Source: UBA6182 sp964479585 (GTDB lineage: Bacteria > Bacillota_I > Bacilli_A > Erysipelotrichales > Erysipelotrichaceae). From it: DNA of 27,800 nt. Location of the stretch: NCBI GenBank assembly GCA_964479585.1, contig CAYZMP010000021.1, positions 1-27,800 of the forward strand, in the 5' to 3' direction. Below, piece by piece: positions 7,705 to 15,213 of the stretch; positions within the stretch are counted from its first letter, which is position 1; each line of letters opens with the position of its first letter. The notes below the pieces were generated by a model. It worked only from the letters and a program-made list of their open reading frames with translations, did not search any database and was not told the origin of the DNA. A program made the translations under genes and the position numbers.

Positions 7705-8430
7705 CTACCCCTTGTGTGATTGTGTCACTTGTTGTATTTCTTTTTGCGTTAATGCTCGATATTGTCCAACTGACAGTCCATCCAATGTTAGTGGTCCAAT
7801 TTGATAGCGAAGCAAGTGGACGATTGGTTTGTTAATGGCTTCAAACATCCTACGGACAATCCGATTTTTTCCTTGATGGATACAAATCCCAATCGAAGTT
7901 GTGTTGTCTTTGTTTTTTTTGACAAACTCTATGCTAGCTGGATCAGAGTAACTACCATCATCTAATAAAACACCTTTTTCTAATTGTTGAATTAGTTTTG
8001 AATTAATGCTACCAGCAATCGTAGCTTTGTAGTATTTACTTATGTTGTTGGATGGATGCATGACTTTATTGGCAAACTCACCATCGTTTGTTAACAACAA
8101 CAACCCTGTTGTATCTTTATCTAAACGACCTACAGGAAAAATACGAGCGTTTGTTTTAATGAGGGAAACAACATCTTTTCGATTGCGATCATCGCCTACT
8201 GAACTTATCGTGTTTTTCGGTTTGTACAACATGTAATACTCAAATTCTTCTAAAGTGACGATCTGATCATCAACCATAACAACATCATCACTAGTCACGC
8301 TTACTCCTTGTGTGGTTATTACTTGATTGTTTACTTTCACTCGCTTTGCTTCAATAAGTGCTTCTGACTTTCTTAAGGAAGCAACCCCTGCCTTTGCTAA
8401 GTACTTGTGCAAGCGCATTGGTTTATCCAT
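7705..8430 (-). CDS. rluB: 23S rRNA pseudouridine synthase, RluB/RsuA family
   Basis: Pseudouridine synthase that isomerises a specific uridine in 23S rRNA (U2605 region for RluB). An N-terminal S4 RNA-binding domain (about 5-60) precedes the catalytic domain, where GRLDKDTTGLLLLTNDG carries the nucleophilic Asp (about residue 104). The NRIVRRMFEAI stretch is also typical. Position after scpA-scpB is the classic Bacilli arrangement. The start is uncertain. The ATG at 8430 overlaps the scpB stop by 8 nt (ATGGATAA), as in other pairs here, and gives 241 residues. An ATG at 8442 is also possible, but its GAGGGAG site lies almost on the codon. Subfamily (RluB rather than RsuA or RluF) is inferred from neighbours. 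Confidence 0.93.
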   Translation of the reverse strand: MDKPMRLHKYLAKAGVASLRKSEALIEAKRVKVNNQVITTQGVSVTSDDVVMVDDQIVTLEEFEYYMLYKPKNTISSVGDDRNRKDVVSLIKTNARIFPVGRLDKDTTGLLLLTNDGEFANKVMHPSNNISKYYKATIAGSINSKLIQQLEKGVLLDDGSYSDPASIEFVKKNKDNTTSIGICIHQGKNRIVRRMFEAINKPIVHLLRYQIGPLTLDGLSVGQYRALTQKEIQQVTQSHKG

Positions 8431-8965
8431 GATAAAGTTCATCTCCCTCTTTCATGGATGTTTCTTCCCATTTTGGAAGTTCATCTAAATCCAGTAAATT
8501 AAACACATCTAAAAATTCTGGAGTAACCTCATATAAAATAGGTCTTCCAGGAGTTGTTTCACGTCCTGCTTCGACAATTAAGTCTAAAGACTGTAGTTTT
8601 CGTATCATTAAATCACAGTTAACTCCACGAATTTCTTCGATTTGGGAGCGAGTGATCGGTTGTTTATACGCAATAATCGCCAATGTTTCTAATGCCGATT
8701 GCGATAAAGAACGTGTTGATTTGAGTTGTAAGTAAAAAGAAAGTGTTGGATATACCTCATCAATCGTCACAAACTTTACGACATCTAATGATTGATGAAT
8801 CATAATAGCGTGATGTTGCTGATGATAGTGGTCATTTAAATCATCGATTGCTTGTTGGATACTCATTATCTCTTGTGAGGTAGCTTGTGCAATTTGCTCT
8901 AAGGTAATACCTTCATCCCCAGCGACAAAGATTAGTCCTTCAATTTTCGTCTTTAGGTTGTCCAT
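8423..8965 (-). CDS. scpB: Segregation and condensation protein B
   Basis: ScpB is the winged-helix kleisin partner in the SMC-ScpA-ScpB condensin that organises and separates replicated chromosomes. The 180-residue protein starts MDNLKTKIEGLIF and carries the conserved ALETLAIIAYKQPITRSQIEEIRGVN block, written here as ALETLAIIAYKQP and ITRSQIEEIRGVN. These are the second winged helix (about 95-125), followed by GRPILYEVT. The frame extends 12 codons upstream, but AAAGGAGAG directly precedes the ATG at 8965, so I start there. It overlaps scpA by 26 nt and rluB by about 8 nt, consistent with a coupled scpA-scpB-rluB unit. Secure. Confidence 0.95.
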   Translation of the reverse strand: MDNLKTKIEGLIFVAGDEGITLEQIAQATSQEIMSIQQAIDDLNDHYHQQHHAIMIHQSLDVVKFVTIDEVYPTLSFYLQLKSTRSLSQSALETLAIIAYKQPITRSQIEEIRGVNCDLMIRKLQSLDLIVEAGRETTPGRPILYEVTPEFLDVFNLLDLDELPKWEETSMKEGDELYHG

Positions 8966-9665
8966 ACTCTCTCCTTTGTAAATACACATGATCATCATCA
9001 ATTGTAAAACTTAACTCCTGTAATCGTATCATATCCAATATAGCTAGAAAGGTTACGATCATCTCTTGAATATCACTTGCTTTTTTAAAGAGCTCCTCCA
9101 TTAAAAATGAGGAAGAAAACGTCAATATATCTTTTCGCAACTCATTGACACGCGCAGATACCGATAGCTCTTTGTTTGTTGTTTTTAGTTCAAATGGGTT
9201 ACTTAAGCGTACCCTTGCCATTACCTTTTCAAATGCCTTTAGTAAATCATGTGGACTTTGATGTTTAATTTGTTGTTTTTGATGATCAAAGGTTGTAGGT
9301 GGTTTTGATAATAGTTGCATCCGTTTCTCATATCGCTCTTTTAGTTGAAGCGATATCTTCTTTGCTTGTTCATAAGCTAATAAGCGATCCACAATATCCA
9401 TGGGTTGTTCTTGTTGTTCACTATCAAACTCTACTTTCGCAGTAGGTATAAGCTTTTTTGATTTGTATTCAATAAGACCCGCTAATTCAGAAATATACTC
9501 AGTTGCTATTTCAAATTGACGCTCTTTCATGCTGTGAATGTATGCTTGATATTGACTAATAAGCACTGAAACATCCAAGTCAAAAAGATCAAGTTTTTTT
9601 TCCTTGATCAAATAAAGCATCAAATCTAAGGGACCTTCGAACTGATCGATGGTTATGTAAAACAT
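8940..9665 (-). CDS. scpA: Segregation and condensation protein A (kleisin)
   Basis: Kleisin subunit that bridges the SMC heads and binds ScpB in bacterial condensin. The 241 residues match the family. The N-terminal FEGPLDLMLYLIKEKKLDL-type motif (about 9-27) contacts the SMC neck. EYISELAGLIEYKSKKLIP (about 62-80) is conserved, and a C-terminal winged helix (about 180-235, VTFLAILDMIRLQ) contacts the SMC cap. AAGGTGA precedes the ATG. A strong extended -10 promoter lies 16-24 nt upstream, so expression need not depend on pdp, whose stop is 39 nt away. Its stop is inside scpB. Secure. Confidence 0.95.
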   Translation of the reverse strand: MFYITIDQFEGPLDLMLYLIKEKKLDLFDLDVSVLISQYQAYIHSMKERQFEIATEYISELAGLIEYKSKKLIPTAKVEFDSEQQEQPMDIVDRLLAYEQAKKISLQLKERYEKRMQLLSKPPTTFDHQKQQIKHQSPHDLLKAFEKVMARVRLSNPFELKTTNKELSVSARVNELRKDILTFSSSFLMEELFKKASDIQEMIVTFLAILDMIRLQELSFTIDDDHVYLQRREYGQPKDEN

Positions 9666-9680
9666 AAAATCACCTTCGCT

Positions 9681-9689
9681 ATTATACCA
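9681..9689 (-). promoter_or_regulatory. Extended -10 promoter of scpA
   Basis: The minus strand reads TGGTATAAT (9689-9681), a perfect extended -10 element. No good -35 is visible at 16-18 nt, which extended -10 promoters can tolerate. Initiation near 9674 gives a very short leader of about 9 nt that may begin within the AAGGTGA ribosome binding site. Confidence 0.55.
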
Positions 9690-9704
9690 TAAGCTTTTGT
9701 TGTT

Positions 9705-11006
9705 CTACGATAAAACTGTATCAATTAGTGGACTACTTGCAGTCGCCTCATTTTTAATTTCAAATGTACTGCTTAAATGATCTAGATAATCTTGATCAAG
9801 TGGTTCATCATGATACACCATGCAAAGGACATCATCTTTATTAATAAAATCACCTACTTTAACCGTTAAAATTAAACCTACCCCATAATTGATAGGATCT
9901 TCTTTTGTTTTTCTTCCTGCTCCTAGTGCCATAGCAGATAACCCTAGTTGTTGTGTGTGAATTTTACTGATGTATCCTGATTTTTTGGCTAACAGTGCTG
10001 AGCGTTCTTTTGACTTAGGTAATAGTTTTATATTATCCACAACACTAGGATCACCATGTTGTGCTTTTATCATTTCTTTTAACTTAGCAAGTGCAGCACC
10101 TGAAGTAAGTGCTTCATATGCTTTTTCTTTTGCCTTATCAACATCATCAAACACTTCAGATTGTACAAGCATGATCGCTGCAGCTTCAACACACAAATCT
10201 CTTAAATCTTCTGGCCCTTCATTGTTTAAAGTCGCAATCGCTTCTTTTACTTCAATAGCATTACCTATAGAATAACCAAGTGGTTGATCCATTGAACTAA
10301 TTAGAGCACGAGTATCACGATTGTTGTTTTTACCAATGGCAATCATTGCTTTTGCAAGTAAAATAGCATCTTCTTTGTTTTGCATAAAAGCACCATCACC
10401 ATATTTAACATCCAATAAAATCGTATCTGCTCCTGATGCTAATTTTTTTGACATAATCGAAGAAGCAATTAATGGGATTGAAGATACCGTTGCGGTAACA
10501 TCGCGTAGCCCATAAAGAATTTTATCAGCTGGTACTAAATTTTGGGTTTGTTCAATAATGGCACAATTAATGGTGTTGACTTGATCAATAAACTCTTGGT
10601 TGGTTAATGAAGTAGAAAAATTAGGAATGGAGGCTAATTTATCAATGGTTCCACCTGTATGACCAAGCCCTTTACCACTCATTTTAGCTACTTTGCCACC
10701 ACATGCCGCAACGAGTGGTGTTAATACTAAACTAGTCTTATCACCCACACCACCCGTGGAGTGTTTATCGCATGTTTTACCTTCAATGTTGGATAAATCA
10801 ATCACATCACCACTGTCTTTCATTGCGTTGGTTAAATACGACGTCTCAAGATCATTAAGACCATTTAAGACAATCGCCATAAGTAGCGCACTGCTTTGAT
10901 AATCAGGAATGTTCTTTTGCACCATTTCATTTATCCAAAACTCAATTTCTTGTTTTGTGAGTTCTTTTTTGTCTCTTTTTTTTGCAATAATTTCAATCAT
11001 GTTCAT
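9705..11006 (-). CDS. pdp: Pyrimidine-nucleoside phosphorylase
   Basis: Phosphorolyses uridine, thymidine and deoxyuridine to the free base and (deoxy)ribose 1-phosphate in the cytosol. It shows KHSTGGVGDKTSLVLTPLVA (phosphate and nucleoside site), SGKGLGHTGGT-DKL, and KSGY with a C-terminal all-beta domain from about residue 340. The frame extends 8 codons upstream. The ATG at 11006 has AGAGG at good distance and gives MNMIEIIAKKRDKKEL, matching how Pdp normally begins, so I choose 433 residues. It overlaps the PlsC-like gene by 14 nt. With deoC downstream it forms part of a salvage/catabolism route, and free thymine or uracil is the other product. It could be called deoA (thymidine phosphorylase), but Gram-positive members usually accept uridine too. 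Confidence 0.94.
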   Translation of the reverse strand: MNMIEIIAKKRDKKELTKQEIEFWINEMVQKNIPDYQSSALLMAIVLNGLNDLETSYLTNAMKDSGDVIDLSNIEGKTCDKHSTGGVGDKTSLVLTPLVAACGGKVAKMSGKGLGHTGGTIDKLASIPNFSTSLTNQEFIDQVNTINCAIIEQTQNLVPADKILYGLRDVTATVSSIPLIASSIMSKKLASGADTILLDVKYGDGAFMQNKEDAILLAKAMIAIGKNNNRDTRALISSMDQPLGYSIGNAIEVKEAIATLNNEGPEDLRDLCVEAAAIMLVQSEVFDDVDKAKEKAYEALTSGAALAKLKEMIKAQHGDPSVVDNIKLLPKSKERSALLAKKSGYISKIHTQQLGLSAMALGAGRKTKEDPINYGVGLILTVKVGDFINKDDVLCMVYHDEPLDQDYLDHLSSTFEIKNEATASSPLIDTVLS

Positions 11007-11637
11007 ATACATTTCCCTCTTTTCTTTCAATTAATGCATGCTTGCATTGTTTGATGGATAAGCCATCGTATTCTTCACTTACAATGGGAATATTAAAATT
11101 AACATTCACTATTACTCGTTTTTGTACTTTTTCATCTAAGGCATGTTGAGCATTTTCAATATCGACAAGTACAATGGGGTAGTCATATTTCATGACATAC
11201 TCAAGCAATGTGTCATTTAATTTGTCGTATTGGTCGATGATCGCTACAACATTATGGTTGTTTTTAAAGTGTCTTTCATCAATGATTTTCGGTGTAACAA
11301 CACTCTTTAAGGTGTTTTGCCATGATTTTGAAATAAGAAACAACCGTTTATCTTCTGATAATACAAAGGTCGCTGGAGCCGCAAAACTAGATAAACATAT
11401 TTCTTGATCGATGCTACTTTTACTTAACACCACAAACAACACACCATCTTTTAAAGGAACATAGTTTTTATGATGAATTTTAATCTTTACTTTCGCAAAT
11501 TTTAAAAACATCAAAGTCCACAGTCGTGCTGTCTCATACACAACTTCATAAGGTTGCTTTTTAGCGTGTAAGCTTGAAAAAAACATCGGTATTGCAAAAA
11601 AGAAACATTTTATACTCACCATCATTTTTTTAAACAT
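10993..11637 (-). CDS. PlsC-like acyltransferase-fold protein, probably inactive
   Basis: A 214-residue protein with the outline of 1-acylglycerol-3-phosphate acyltransferase (PlsC). A hydrophobic N-terminus (about 7-22) comes first. A VLFVVLSKSSID segment (66-77) lies where PlsC has its NHxxxxD catalytic motif. FVLSEDKRLFLISKSW (91-106) fits the usual FVAKKEL region, and PIVLVDIE fits the PIVPVAI strand. The catalytic His is Lys73, although Asp77 remains, and no FPEGTR motif is present. Catalysis by the normal mechanism is therefore unlikely. The start overlaps the folA stop by 8 nt (ATGTTTAA), with GAGGAG upstream, and the end overlaps pdp by 14 nt. The open frame and coupling argue against a decaying pseudogene. 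The fold assignment rests on motif spacing only and is moderate. Confidence 0.55.
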   Translation of the reverse strand: MFKKMMVSIKCFFFAIPMFFSSLHAKKQPYEVVYETARLWTLMFLKFAKVKIKIHHKNYVPLKDGVLFVVLSKSSIDQEICLSSFAAPATFVLSEDKRLFLISKSWQNTLKSVVTPKIIDERHFKNNHNVVAIIDQYDKLNDTLLEYVMKYDYPIVLVDIENAQHALDEKVQKRVIVNVNFNIPIVSEEYDGLSIKQCKHALIERKEGNVYEHD

Positions 11638-12103
11638 ACCGCTGATACTCCTCTACACTAAATTGCTCAAACTCTATAGTTTTTATTTTTTTAAATACCG
11701 CTAAATCAATGGTTGGAAAATAAACATCCCCATGTTGATAATCATTAATTCGACTTAATAAAATTGTTTGTGCATGTGGCATCATTTGTTTGTATATTTC
11801 ACCACCACCTGCAACCATAAGTGTATCTTCAGATTGTTTAAATCGATCAATTAGTTGATCAATATCAAAAACAAGATGAACATTGCTTGCGACTACTTGG
11901 TAGTCTTTGTTGGTTGTTAAAAGGTAGATAGTTCGATCTTTTAGTACACTTGGTAGTGACTCAAATGTCTTTCTTCCCATTAATACATGTTTGTGCAACG
12001 TTTGTTGTTTAAAAAACTGCAAATCTTCCTTTACATGCCATGGCATGTTGTTGTCTTTGCCTAACAACATGTTGTGATTAACTGCCGCAATTAACGTTAT
12101 CAT
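11630..12103 (-). CDS. folA: Dihydrofolate reductase
   Basis: NADPH-dependent reduction of dihydrofolate to tetrahydrofolate, regenerating the cofactor oxidised by thymidylate synthase. The 157 residues carry the family's markers: ITLIAAVNHNMLLGKDNNMPW with Trp22, catalytic Asp27 in KEDLQFFK, NADPH-binding GRKTFESLP (43-51) and GGGEIY (99-104). Its ATG shares one base with the thyA stop (TAATG), the classic thyA-folA coupling. The next gene overlaps its stop by 8 nt. Also called dfrA. Secure. Confidence 0.96.
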   Translation of the reverse strand: MITLIAAVNHNMLLGKDNNMPWHVKEDLQFFKQQTLHKHVLMGRKTFESLPSVLKDRTIYLLTTNKDYQVVASNVHLVFDIDQLIDRFKQSEDTLMVAGGGEIYKQMMPHAQTILLSRINDYQHGDVYFPTIDLAVFKKIKTIEFEQFSVEEYQRYV

Positions 12104-12972
12104 TACACACTTACCTTACCGGCAATGTGTGGATGTGGATCATAATTGTCTAACACAAAATCATCGATATCATACTCTTCAATGTTTTGATGATGATTGA
12201 CGATACGTAATGTTGGTAATCCTTTTAAGGTTCGACTACGTTGTATGTTTACTTGTTTTATGTGATCATTGTAAATATGAACATCTCCAAAAGTGTGTAC
12301 AAATTCTCTTGCTTGTAGTTGACACACATCCGCCACAATCATAAGTAGTAGCGCATACGATGCTATATTAAATGGAACACCTAAAAACACATCGGCACTA
12401 CGTTGATAAAGTTGTAGTGATAACGTGTTGTCATTTCCTACATAAAACTGCATAAGCGTATGACATGGAGGAAGTGCCATGTCATCCACTTCTGCTGGAT
12501 TCCATGCACTAATAATGTGTCTTCTTGAAGTTGGGTTTTCTTGTATGGAAGTGATGATTTTTTTAAGTTGATCTACACCATTAAAATCACGCCACTGTTT
12601 GCCATACACCGGTCCTAAATCTCCGTGTTTTTTTGCAAACTCTTCGTCTGTTTTTATTTTCTCTACAAACTCAGCGAGTGATTCTTGTTGATAATCAGGA
12701 TGCTTTTGATAATCTTTGTATGGCCATTCATTCCAAATGCGAACGTTGTTATCGACTAAGTATTTTATGTTAGTATCCCCTTTTAAAAACCAAAGTAGTT
12801 CAACTAAGACTGACTTAAAATGAACTTTCTTTGTTGTTAACATTGGAAACCCTTGTCGTAAATCAAAACGCATTTGATAGCCAAATGTTCCTATTGTCCC
12901 TGTTTGGGTACGATCTTGTCTTGGTTGACCATGATGCAAAACATGATCAATCAAATCTAAATATTGTTTCAT
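12103..12972 (-). CDS. thyA: Thymidylate synthase
   Basis: Methylates dUMP to dTMP using methylenetetrahydrofolate. From the ATG at 12972 it is 289 residues, with phosphate-binding Arg21 (DRTQTGT), Arg150/Arg151, catalytic Cys170 in LPPCHT, LYQRSADVFLGVPFN, and the HIYNDH motif. It is the longer form with an insertion at about 85-120, as in Lactobacillus casei. The frame extends 10 codons upstream, but AAGGTGATAC lies just before the inner ATG, and the extension would run through the -10 box at 12991. It heads the operon and is followed by folA with a one-base overlap. Secure. Confidence 0.96.
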   Translation of the reverse strand: MKQYLDLIDHVLHHGQPRQDRTQTGTIGTFGYQMRFDLRQGFPMLTTKKVHFKSVLVELLWFLKGDTNIKYLVDNNVRIWNEWPYKDYQKHPDYQQESLAEFVEKIKTDEEFAKKHGDLGPVYGKQWRDFNGVDQLKKIITSIQENPTSRRHIISAWNPAEVDDMALPPCHTLMQFYVGNDNTLSLQLYQRSADVFLGVPFNIASYALLLMIVADVCQLQAREFVHTFGDVHIYNDHIKQVNIQRSRTLKGLPTLRIVNHHQNIEEYDIDDFVLDNYDPHPHIAGKVSV

Positions 12973-12990
12973 ATGTATCACCTTGTGAAT

Positions 12991-13018
12991 ATTATACAAC
13001 ACAATGCGTCATTAACAA
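12991..13018 (-). promoter_or_regulatory. Promoter of the thyA operon
   Basis: The minus strand has TTGTTA (13018-13013), a 16-nt spacer and a perfect TATAAT (12996-12991). A start near 12985 would leave a short leader before AAGGTGATAC and the ATG at 12972. It is the only promoter I see for thyA through pdp. Confidence 0.65.
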
Positions 13019-13036
13019 ACGATAAACAGCGCTTCT

Positions 13037-13066
13037 TAAAAAAAGAAACCATCTCTACGATGGTTT
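13037..13066 (-). terminator. alaT terminator
   Basis: AAACCATC (13046-13053) and GATGGTTT (13059-13066) form an 8-bp stem with a 5-nt loop, followed on the minus strand by C and seven T's. The alaT stop codon (13065-13067) lies within the stem. Confidence 0.85.
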
Positions 13067-14210
13067 AAAGTGACTTTACAAAGTCATGTATTTTTTCAAG
13101 TGCTGTTTTTAAGTGAGGCAAACTATAAGAGTATGAAATTCGTACAAATCCTTCTCCACCTTTTCCAAAAGCAACCCCTGGTATGATTGCGACATGTTGT
13201 TGTTCTAAAAGTTGATTGGCAAACTCCTCACTACTAAGACTTGTTGAGCGAATATCGACAAACACATAAAAAGCACCACGAGGTTTTATAACATCAAGAC
13301 CTATGCTTTTGATTTTTGATACCACATACCCTTGTCGATGTAAATATTCTTGTTTCATCATGGCAATGTTTTCATCGCCATTTTTTAATGCTTCAACACC
13401 TGCAAATTGACTTACACTAGAAGCACACATTAAGGAGTATTGATGAATACGAACCATAGGTTCTAATAATGATGCGTGTGCACACACATAACCTAGACGC
13501 CATCCTGTCATTGCGTATGCTTTTGAAAAACCATTAATAACTATTACTTTATGTTTGATGCTCTTAAAATGAGCCAATGAAGCATGCTTATGATCATAAG
13601 TTAGTTCACTGTATATTTCATCAGAGATTATGATGCCTTCAAAGTTCTCTAAAAGTGGGACAAGTGCTTCATACTCTTGATAATTCATGGTCGCACCGGT
13701 TGGGTTGTTTGGATACGATAAAATAATGGCTTTTGTTTTGGATGTTAGATGCTGTGAAAGTAGTTGTGGTGTAATGATAAAATTATCGTTTGCTGTTGTT
13801 TCAACGGCAATGACTTTTGCTCCTGTAAGCTGTGCTAATGGTTCATACGACACAAACGCAGGTTGAAAGACAAGCACTTCATCGTCTTTGTTGACGTAAC
13901 TGCGAAACGCTAAATCAAGTGCTTCACTAGCTCCAACAGTAACTAACACTTCTTTTTCAGGATCATAGTCTATGTTGTACTTTCGTTTATAGAACGATGC
14001 GATTTCAACTTTGAGTGCCGAAAATCCTTCCACTGGAGCATACCATGTTTTTCCTTGTTGAAGGGCGTGCATGGCTACTTCACGGATATGAAACGGTGTC
14101 GAAAAATCAGGTTCTCCAATGGTTAAAGATAGTACATCGTCATATTCTAACGCCATCTTAAAAAACTTACGAATACCTTCTTTATCTATGCGTTTTACAT
14201 ACTCATTCAT
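13065..14210 (-). CDS. alaT: PLP aminotransferase, probably alanine transaminase
   Basis: Class I/II pyridoxal-phosphate aminotransferase of 381 residues. Key sites are SLTIGEPDFSTP (28-39), YPNNPTG (166-172) with the cofactor Asn, SDEIYSEL (196-203) with the Asp that pairs with the pyridine nitrogen, Lys230 in NGFSKAYAMTGWRLGY (Schiff base), and a C-terminal substrate Arg in GFVRISYS. These cytosolic enzymes transfer amino groups between amino acids and 2-oxoglutarate or pyruvate. It follows an Lrp-type regulator with an ATGA overlap, as in the Bacillus alaR-alaT (yugG-yugH) pair, which suggests alanine/pyruvate as substrates. By sequence alone it could be an aspartate or other aminotransferase (AspC/PatA types). 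Family sure; substrate inferred from context. Confidence 0.85.
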   Translation of the reverse strand: MNEYVKRIDKEGIRKFFKMALEYDDVLSLTIGEPDFSTPFHIREVAMHALQQGKTWYAPVEGFSALKVEIASFYKRKYNIDYDPEKEVLVTVGASEALDLAFRSYVNKDDEVLVFQPAFVSYEPLAQLTGAKVIAVETTANDNFIITPQLLSQHLTSKTKAIILSYPNNPTGATMNYQEYEALVPLLENFEGIIISDEIYSELTYDHKHASLAHFKSIKHKVIVINGFSKAYAMTGWRLGYVCAHASLLEPMVRIHQYSLMCASSVSQFAGVEALKNGDENIAMMKQEYLHRQGYVVSKIKSIGLDVIKPRGAFYVFVDIRSTSLSSEEFANQLLEQQHVAIIPGVAFGKGGEGFVRISYSYSLPHLKTALEKIHDFVKSL

Positions 14211-14683
14211 ACGCTCATTTTCTCACGATTGTCTGTTTGTTGTTGAAAGTGAATGCCAAGCTCTTTGTATTTTTTTAGTACAAAGCGAGTGGATGTCGAC
14301 ATCACACCATCGAGTGTAGCAAGTCTTGAAGAAACAAAGTTGGCAATATCCATCATTGACTCAGCTAAAACAAACACCGCTAAATCATACTCACCTGCCA
14401 TTAAATACACGCTCTCCACTTCAGGATAATGACTAACCACTTGAATAATCTCATCAAATCCGACATCTTTTTTAGGGTTTGTTTTTACTTCAATTAAGGC
14501 AGAAACATACGGATGATCACACATGGTAGTATCAATAATAGGCCGATAACCACGAATAATCTTTTTTTGTTGATACTCATTTATAATATCTTGTACTTCA
14601 TTGAAAGTTAGTCCCATCATGCTCGCAATATCTTCTAATGACATTTGCGGATGCTTCATAATTAGTTGCAATACGTTGTCCAT
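14207..14683 (-). CDS. alaR: Lrp/AsnC-family regulator AlaR
   Basis: A 158-residue transcription regulator. Its N-terminal winged helix (about 1-50, LEDIASMMGLTFNEVQDII) binds DNA. Its C-terminal RAM domain (about 62-140, YVSALIEVKTNPKKDVGFDE, then YLMAGEYDL) forms oligomers and senses amino acids. The C-terminal GVMSTSTRFVLKKYKELGI resembles Bacillus AlaR (YugG). It is first in a two-gene operon with alaT (ATGA overlap) and so probably controls it and itself in response to alanine or a related amino acid. AAAGGAGTGCA precedes the ATG. The identity with AlaR rests on sequence resemblance plus the paired aminotransferase. Confidence 0.85.
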   Translation of the reverse strand: MDNVLQLIMKHPQMSLEDIASMMGLTFNEVQDIINEYQQKKIIRGYRPIIDTTMCDHPYVSALIEVKTNPKKDVGFDEIIQVVSHYPEVESVYLMAGEYDLAVFVLAESMMDIANFVSSRLATLDGVMSTSTRFVLKKYKELGIHFQQQTDNREKMSV

Positions 14684-14703
14684 AAGTGCACTCCTTTAAA
14701 ACT

Positions 14704-14731
14704 ATTGTAAAACACAACCTGTGGATGTCAA
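14704..14731 (-). promoter_or_regulatory. Promoter of alaR-alaT
   Basis: A perfect -35 TTGACA (14731-14726), a 16-nt spacer and TACAAT (14709-14704) on the minus strand. The -35 box directly follows the T-run of the ssb terminator. It is one of the strongest promoter matches in the window. I see no clear palindrome for AlaR, but Lrp-type operators are often degenerate. Confidence 0.75.
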
Positions 14732-14758
14732 TAAAAAAGTAGTGAAGGTTCACTACTT
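14731..14758 (-). terminator. ssb terminator
   Basis: AAGTAGTG (14737-14744) pairs with CACTACTT (14751-14758), extendable by AA/TT, and is followed on the minus strand by T's running into the alaR -35. The stem starts 5 nt after the ssb stop. Confidence 0.85.
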
Positions 14759-14762
14759 CTCT

Positions 14763-15089
14763 TTAAGAGGATTGACTTTCTAAAAATGATACTTTTTCTG
14801 CCACTACTTCACAGTAATAAAAGGGTCGGTTGTCTTTTGTATCAAAGCTATTGGCTTGTAATCGACCTTTAACACCAACTAAAGAACCAATCTTGCATAC
14901 AGTGCTAGCACTTTCTGCAACCCCACGCCATAGTGTGCACATAATTAAGTCTTTATCAAACTCACCATGTACATTTCGATAATTACGATCGACTTCCAGC
15001 AACAAGTTTGCAACTTTGTTTCCAGATGCTGTTTCTCTTATTTCTGGAAGCTCCACTACTTTTCCTACCAACACGATTTGATTTAACAT
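14763..15089 (-). CDS. ssbB: Short single-stranded DNA-binding protein, SsbB-like
   Basis: A 108-residue OB-fold protein that coats single-stranded DNA. It shows the SSB pattern MLNQIVLVGKV, a basic beta-hairpin around NYRNVHGEFDKD, then CTLWRGVAE and GSLVGVKGRLQANS. It stops directly after the OB-fold (about residue 104) and lacks the linker and acidic DDDIPF-type tip that recruits replication and repair proteins. It therefore resembles Bacillus SsbB (YwpH, 113 residues), linked there to natural competence, more than the essential SsbA, which normally sits between rpsF and rpsR. It stands alone with its own promoter and terminator. AAAGGAG lies well placed before the ATG. The family is sure; the assignment as the accessory paralogue is inferred. 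Confidence 0.85.
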   Translation of the reverse strand: MLNQIVLVGKVVELPEIRETASGNKVANLLLEVDRNYRNVHGEFDKDLIMCTLWRGVAESASTVCKIGSLVGVKGRLQANSFDTKDNRPFYYCEVVAEKVSFLESQSS

Positions 15090-15116
15090 TGTTTTTTCTC
15101 CTTTAATGTATCCCCT

Positions 15117-15144
15117 ATTATGAACTCTTTTTAAAAGGTTTCAA
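15117..15144 (-). promoter_or_regulatory. Promoter of the SsbB-like gene
   Basis: TTGAAA (15144-15139), a 16-nt spacer and CATAAT (15122-15117) on the minus strand, each one base from consensus. The start would lie about 20 nt before the ATG at 15089. Confidence 0.65.
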
Positions 15145-15174
15145 ATGAAAAAAAGTGTCCGTTTAGACACTTTT
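15145..15174 (-). terminator. ymfF-ymfH operon terminator
   Basis: AAAAGTGTC (15151-15159) and GACACTTTT (15166-15174) form a 9-bp stem with a 6-nt loop and T's following on the minus strand. A second weaker hairpin, TTGATTAA/TTAATCAA (15188-15195 with 15205-15212), sits between it and the ymfH stop at 15214. It may protect the 3' end. Confidence 0.85.
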
Positions 15175-15213
15175 CACAGGCTTTACTTTGATTAATACTT
15201 TGTTTTAATCAAG

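Noticed and set aside
9970..10275. 101-residue open frame opposite pdp
   Set aside because: Fully inside a conserved enzyme gene on the other strand, with no supporting signals.
12972..13002. Longer thyA start (10 extra residues)
   Set aside because: It would overlap the -10 box at 12991-12996; the inner ATG has the proper ribosome binding site and a normal ThyA N-terminus.
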